Below, piece after piece: positions 63,967 through 64,000 of a stretch of 64,000 bases of DNA. The stretch comes from Mariniflexile sp. AS56 (lineage in GTDB: Bacteria; Bacteroidota; Bacteroidia; Flavobacteriales; Flavobacteriaceae). The stretch's first letter is position 1. Each line of letters opens with the position of its first letter. The notes under the pieces are model-generated. The model did no database searches, was not told the origin of the DNA, and was given only the letters and a program-made list of their open reading frames with translations. The DNA is taken from NCBI RefSeq assembly GCF_030552475.1, contig NZ_JAUPED010000004.1, forward strand, positions 186,001 to 250,000, in the 5' to 3' direction. The translations under genes and the position numbers were made by a program.

Positions 63967-64000
63967 ACCTAATCGATAAAATCAGAATTTCAGAATTGAA

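Noticed and set aside
63982-63997. Tandem TCAGAATT TCAGAATT at the window end
   Set aside because: Two short copies only, no context for an attachment site or CRISPR.
1-64000. CRISPR arrays, prophage, toxin-antitoxin or restriction systems
   Set aside because: No regularly spaced repeats, no cas, phage, toxin or restriction genes were seen on either strand.

Overview
The window is a chromosomal segment of a flavobacterium (phylum Bacteroidota, family Flavobacteriaceae, probably marine). Evidence for this: AT-rich DNA; many copies of the Bacteroidota -7 promoter element TAnnTTTG just ahead of genes; a type IX secretion (T9SS) sorting domain and a T9SS plug protein; the six-subunit Na+-pumping NADH:quinone reductase; and families typical of this group (DUF1800/DUF1501 pair, DUF5103, DUF6702, BT0820-type HAD phosphatase). 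No rRNA, CRISPR array, prophage or intact insertion sequence was seen. One tRNA gene is present (tRNA-Gly, TCC).

Layout. 1-5050: the 3' part of a CPA2-type cation/proton antiporter with Usp-like tail, then the DUF1800/DUF1501 exported pair. 5160-13660: valS, a DUF1573 protein, an exported aspartyl protease with PDZ domain, an aminotransferase with murB, and an ECF sigma/anti-sigma pair. 13800-16920: a small cysteine protein, glycosyltransferase, second ECF sigma factor and Nramp transporter, tightly packed. 16968-21133: lipA, a GAPDH, and a TPR hybrid histidine kinase. 21130-27660: lpxK, a Nif3 family protein, a coiled-coil protein whose zinc ribbon has lost its cysteines, msrA, a lipoprotein, a double iron-sulfur protein and a membrane histidine kinase.

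27803-35995 is the most coherent pathway: kynureninase, kynurenine 3-monooxygenase, 2-aminomuconate deaminase (Rid family), 2-aminomuconate-semialdehyde dehydrogenase, a small membrane protein, an atypical SDR protein, 3-hydroxyanthranilate dioxygenase, ACMS decarboxylase and an O-methyltransferase. Together they take kynurenine down the oxidative catabolic branch rather than toward quinolinate/NAD. 36040-50834 is mostly housekeeping: TatA, an M1 peptidase cluster, pepE, tRNA-Gly, two GNATs, gpmI, map, ApbE and an SLC13 permease. 50927-57002 is nqrABCDEF (minus strand), which depends on the nearby ApbE for covalent FMN. 57160-60041 holds the T9SS plug protein, ApaG and a methyltransferase. 60587-63786 holds two putative lipoprotein glycoside hydrolases and a membrane protein; the first hydrolase has strikingly different arginine codon use from its neighbours.

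Best candidates for something new: (i) the DUF1800/DUF1501 pair, where one partner carries both a twin-arginine signal and a T9SS sorting domain while the other has no signal peptide; (ii) the GH pair at the right end; (iii) the SDR-like protein without the YxxxK catalytic pair inside the kynurenine operon; (iv) a structured intergenic element at 36044-36130; (v) an NqrB flavinylation motif reading SGET. Nothing here is proven novel; all assignments rest on reading the sequence without database searches.
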